Of a stretch of DNA of 64,000 bases, positions 63,901-64,000 are shown one piece after another. Made by a program: the position numbers and the translations under genes. Positions within the stretch are counted from its first letter, which is position 1, and the number at the start of each line of letters is the position of its first letter. Location of the stretch: NCBI GenBank assembly GCA_002371265.1, contig DFGT01000008.1, forward strand, positions 40,337 through 104,336, read 5' to 3'. A model generated the notes under the pieces. The model saw only the letters and a program-made list of their open reading frames with translations, made no database searches and was not told where the DNA came from. The stretch is from Bacteroidales bacterium UBA3743 (lineage in GTDB: Bacteria > Bacteroidota > Bacteroidia > Bacteroidales > Paludibacteraceae).

Positions 63901-64000
63901 AATATCACTGACTTCAACCGTCGTTGTCGCAGACGTCTCATCACAAACACCATTCTTGACATATACAGCATACTCTGTCTGAGCTGTGATTGCAGGAAGT
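51904..64000 (-). CDS. Giant T9SS-secreted repeat adhesin, 5' end missing
   Basis: The frame is open to the right edge (codons upstream of the ATG at 63891 continue LPAITAQTEYAVYVKNGVCD), so at least 4,030 residues are encoded and the N-terminus is missing. The N-terminal part in view has PKD/SprB-like Ig repeats with Cys pairs and endings such as SFTVTDANNCTS and TVKPNPVV. The middle and C-terminal parts are HYR-like repeats (VVDDVAPEIAC, TxPxVxxPDAITVHTSSS, WTMSDGxNNSTCSTTV). Large blocks near 59.3-59.9, 57.1-57.7 and 56.7-57.05 kb are near-duplicates. The C-terminus (FIPTAITPHNSKDMNDVF to GSVEVVYFK) is the gliding-motility-associated (type B) T9SS domain. Likely a surface adhesin; the ligand is unknown. 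Confidence 0.92.
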   Translation of the reverse strand, partial: LPAITAQTEYAVYVKNGVCDETSATTTVEVSDIPTVMITAPAPVCDGNKFTLPTPTIETNGSDIVGTGKWQIKVKGAGEWTDFDNSVAQVVGTHKLQYVVANGCGTSQSNEVDAVVNPNPVLAVVDKTNNVCDNEGWVKLSVSDGTPGYTYKNGADAVVLDAENKVTGLIAGTYSFTVTDANNCTSMVDNVKIENYSGVTAGELASVDAICADGLLPTLQFADGKTPVGGTGSYTYQWYKNDVEILGATSATYTPSIELVNGLLPAGNYAYKVRVSDGTACGISTTEAVTLTVKPNPVVTLGADETLCSTSVSFVPTVTVGGETKTTGVAYVWTGVPTGKETASSQTLALTDGENSTTATYSVVATYDGCSSVADEKVGTIHRMPTITFANPTELCATNASYDVVATVDGYTIGATYTWTGGTESADHKTLTVSKKSTCAQTYDYSLKVVAGACTTPVATGSFTTMVDDITLSNPATPIALTNGTDCKYSLTKDQVDAKLNFTAPTCIETITWTYKNGSTTINSWPLSIESNTAITVTASVCGQEVSATVNVTVPAAIAKPTITATPNICNETGATGDVIVTNYDNANVYELFNNGTKVSAATISADGKFTTLGVGKYTVKVTNPTTGCSEMSDVAEIKYYDDFSVTASGVNKCYDGNNVTLTANVGGATTGYTFYWSNGVDPETTTAPTVTSDGSSDASETWTVRAVNTTTGCMSKTDPTVTVNIYKLPEAKIDVVSVANCAVDLKSHNEDANYTYSWNNGGFGTTSTLNDVTSNTTLTIKETHTATSTVCTSNNADYTFNLSVPTVEIAKSSDAVCDGETATLTASDTRATRSASYTYLWSETEIPANVDKSTVTGTSATQTLTETKTYYAAMKDANGCVGVAGPASVTVNSNPVLAAIADVTLCYNETKTISTPAVVGYTYSWKKAGVAYGENSNSITTANEHDAVEYSLTVTDANNCSSNEIKFTVTQPTSDMTLTESVTAPSVYGLSDGSFSISISGGYGNYKYCDEPTCTSATATAVAGGKIERSGVRADSYSYTVWDKNGCSKDLTVEVPNPNEPNVIWNKTDALCNEGNSADPSKSGVIKATSPSGQFTIKMIDPATGYSDVVSSVVGGENVAEFTGLKAGTYKVQYVLNANPNIKQDKTFVITEPDLLSFSMDYAIGTTPCAKNYNRVNISNVSGGTPVDNIDPSKNYYDGKYEVSYSDNETDVDYADGTFTLKEGISTAKLTAMLTDKNGCTATQTVVYDPKSSHLNIICGNLKGITAPLDDNCENTISMTVEDIKDSVDAKLCSPNDKITVEYSLDGGTTYNGMPFSYKLTKDDREKTIRWKFSTGYSEITPVECEQTIKAIDDKDPVVNTPDPITVHTSSSANMCVGDTTITNSAIMTALNINDCSSYTITYSVDGATATELTTNDVVANGLTPGDHKITYTVKDSTGKTTTVTQNVTVVDDVAPEIVCLADYNVYVQPDNGCKATEIAAIDSIYEQYVVKNNIATKNSDGTFTIVDSDRITLSADGKTIESIKDECDVTLKVEGLLDNTTFDDSGKSFTLGVDGTQTIYWTMSDGINNTSCSTVVTAKDTTRPDLTLAGLDKVVEKYSDDMADKCSAGHSWSKDQIENWLSSIHDCSGIEDVNYVVKDKDGNKVTDGSIVKDGVASDMNVEDLIHGDYVIEYEVVDNNGEKDTVSQELSVVDDIAPEIACSNDNVIQVPVGSNCDATVDLDINNLLYASRAETVLGNSAVDKNGETIKYESSDDINKSVFNTKYEFTDEQKSAMSNDCGELLSTKIAVSTKNNSGEFVADGDTITNNESMTIKYKEEKHVTIVVADASGNPSECTYTLVGAPQILNSSTLADETGFVTGKDANGKENCSVGYTKTFADVYKEIYGVEYAECSPVTELKYEIKNANGDVITGSIKPDGTTSFTEDLVPGDYTITWNSVDLSGSTTEVDSHSIKVTDNVAPEISCADVDVPMNADCEASIDMDLHQFALGYLSDKLIVDEKTGVITAKNSGDEAYFKLSADKKTITNIYDGCGTDLSVKVSETNGVGTDNSLNVSLDKDNLTKDVYWTLSDGTNNSGQCKSTVTAVDTMRPVVSVPDAITVHTSSSVDKCVGDTTIANDEIKTSLNIKDCSSYTVTYSVDGATATDLTTNDVIANGLTPGDHEITYTVTDATGKTTTVTQKITVVDDVAPEIACLADYVVYVQPDNNCKAIETAAVDSIYEKYVVDNNIATKNSDGTFTVVNSNRITLSADGKTIESIKDECGVSLKVESSLDNTSFDESDKPFELGVGESQTINWTMSDGYNNSTCSTTVSAADTMKPVVSTPDAITVHTSSSADKCAGDTTIANDAIKALLDIKECSDYTITYSVDGGTDNALTTNDVVMSDLTLGEHDVKYTVTDATGKTTTVTQKVNVVDNVAPEIACLADFNVYVQPSNGCKADSTMTIQMLKDAYVKANATSATEITTATNENKIPYAYSKDGEGNVDKVYDECGTELSFFVGLTATEEKTSVDVSVSLDDDDTYVYWTLKDVAGNSSRCSTLVSPKDSTKPEIAESLDALKLDGADVADKCQGVSDLSYNTISNMLNISDCSKTEISYVIVHEDGSRTTAKKVENDAFYKFKETLNDGDVIEWIATDEFQNSNSVKQNVEIVDKKAPKVDCDKLIKKIEITDNEIAAGICVDKDYLVKKGLFTGLKSSDEQWVKDNCTDFSEIIVTSKRSDGKNNGDNADMDAPFMVGSTTVNWTFADRAGNSDFCPQIINIPNNPPAIVCKPSEVKVPITRENDCNTSYKIEADKVIADLRRGVLIEKGIIDADGNILNGMTEDQVDDLLHKSDCGNDLMLESNVDVPLNPDGSFTFEIGKEVVVTYRVYDEYGNESFCTVTYKPVDEENPYVSMNEFTSTLERGANCQYTYSNSKSDLLDKLNAADCSNMKVYYEIGGVKTELTDKMTYPDFDSEIGDETIKWTIEDAFGNYTEVTETVNKVDRIAPSVACPTEPIKIPLDGDCHANVSMTDEQVMAMMRAGAVLPAINDDSLKKIMGIGLYDMINEAEKSAVTHDCGETVHLLVKDGESFVEKEDIVIDMQYGETVTMEFAVRDSSGNENKCSLTFIAIDTTAPKITSLDTVKLYYKESECKCTYSETYEEIEKLLNIRDCDKNTTISYTMNGVTRPLPKGEKIDLSLINGDVKDIVWTVTDESGNSSSKVQTIEAYDTISPKFDCSTLPKDLVVVLREHGDVATFEKFEEVGLDTSIYFDDSCDERLKPTFIRNDEKNVFKDIYPANDTTVLYTTFVDKASNSHYCEQNLIVRDEIKPQIICPHDYEKAFACIDDVNDKIYIPKNFTEFKTYLYGNVLDAQNMIPEKLTVKDDTAGNSCEGEITRTYTIYDIFGGSSSCSNIIKIKDDVPPVWKTGFASGLMTDTIHLSCDASSANWPIPTAEDACNNSDVKFDRFNNRGDDPSKCDYYNYENTFVYTAVDVCGNVNKDTFRMVLSYRDTNNPHFDVPDWFADGEVSAKSNGECLMLVPDLEEFALNKYDPCAGRSVLTYSQYPIPGTSVKDDFTAQMILTDVCGNKFIYEKEITVPKREDIVTAMAKDFVKCEGTELDVKLMSDTIITATGKSNILQEDNTYKVMESNIVFDVYKDSISVKTLVYSNNKTTFGLRFSSDPAKVAAYTAIDNLTQTGTYYYVAQDLNTGCLDTASAYIGIRQRPRVAMSSVDTVEACEYQALAVNGMAGDYKEILNVCVEDMGSEIIEEGWIIGGAKYNGEPISHVHDGSHMLYYAVNECGMTSSDSSLAWSCEYVYNRENGTFESKLTTEQMLKDTVSNGAPMKVHQKINPDSMLLTARFEGRPRVWVGENVNLDMKSIYKDKGIEYHWYKVVGDMDASSQMFDGYGNVLEDYINPLDEADELLTVSSIFDSDFGTYFYENLLDTTLFYVVVTDNVCTSAASNVVKVDAYDFIPTAITPHNSKDMNDVFMPGFQVEIFNRYGNKVFEGNDGWDGKIRGVLADPTVYYYVITMKDGSVRKGSVEVVYFK

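Overview
The window looks like chromosome of a Bacteroidales bacterium (phylum Bacteroidota). It carries DUF5686, DUF4377 and BspA-type repeat proteins, a Fib_succ_major protein, a porT-like type IX secretion (T9SS) gene, and T9SS-sorted proteins with either a type A C-terminus or a gliding-motility-type C-terminus. Many promoters fit the Bacteroidota pattern TTTG-N19-20-TAnnTTTG. Genus cannot be fixed from the sequence. No rRNA, tRNA or CRISPR array was seen.

Layout. 1-11 kb: mostly housekeeping genes (3' end of a DUF5686 gene, purB, an MsbA-like ABC exporter, pnp), two small surface proteins, a J-domain protein and a decayed gene copy, then a five-copy tandem repeat. 11-17 kb: a C1 peptidase-TerB protein, a frameshifted DUF1643 gene, an AAA/PD-(D/E)XK protein and a Dcu transporter. 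17-27 kb: a peptide-export locus on the minus strand with a C39-peptidase ABC transporter, HlyD-type adaptor and TolC-type channel, fed by three cassettes. Each cassette has a near-identical promoter and 5' leader, a double-glycine Cys-rich peptide, an RNA hairpin and one or two membrane-anchored HExxH proteins. 27-36 kb: a BspA-like protein and an eight-gene run folC-trpD-trpC-(HU/SPOR)-(DUF4375)-porT-trpF-dedA. 36-44 kb: PIN-PhoH, a second J-domain protein, an NlpC/P60 lipoprotein lacking the usual His, then an accessory island: a helicase-HNH nuclease, a partner protein, a candidate structured RNA of about 325 nt, flanking palindromic direct repeats, and an AbiF-like RNA leader with an Abi/HepT remnant. 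44-48.5 kb: trpB-trpA-trpE-trpG behind a complete tryptophan attenuator. 48.6-64 kb: a GH74-like secreted protein and a giant surface protein that runs off the right edge.

How parts work together. Tryptophan synthesis is divided between two operons: the trpBAEG part has a leader peptide, an antiterminator and a terminator, while trpDCF sit with folC and porT under other promoters. PorT links that operon to export of the T9SS cargo found here. The 17-27 kb locus is most simply a secreted-peptide (bacteriocin-like) system whose repeated cassettes have been duplicated, shuffled and partly decayed. It and the helicase-HNH/RNA island are the two most interesting regions.
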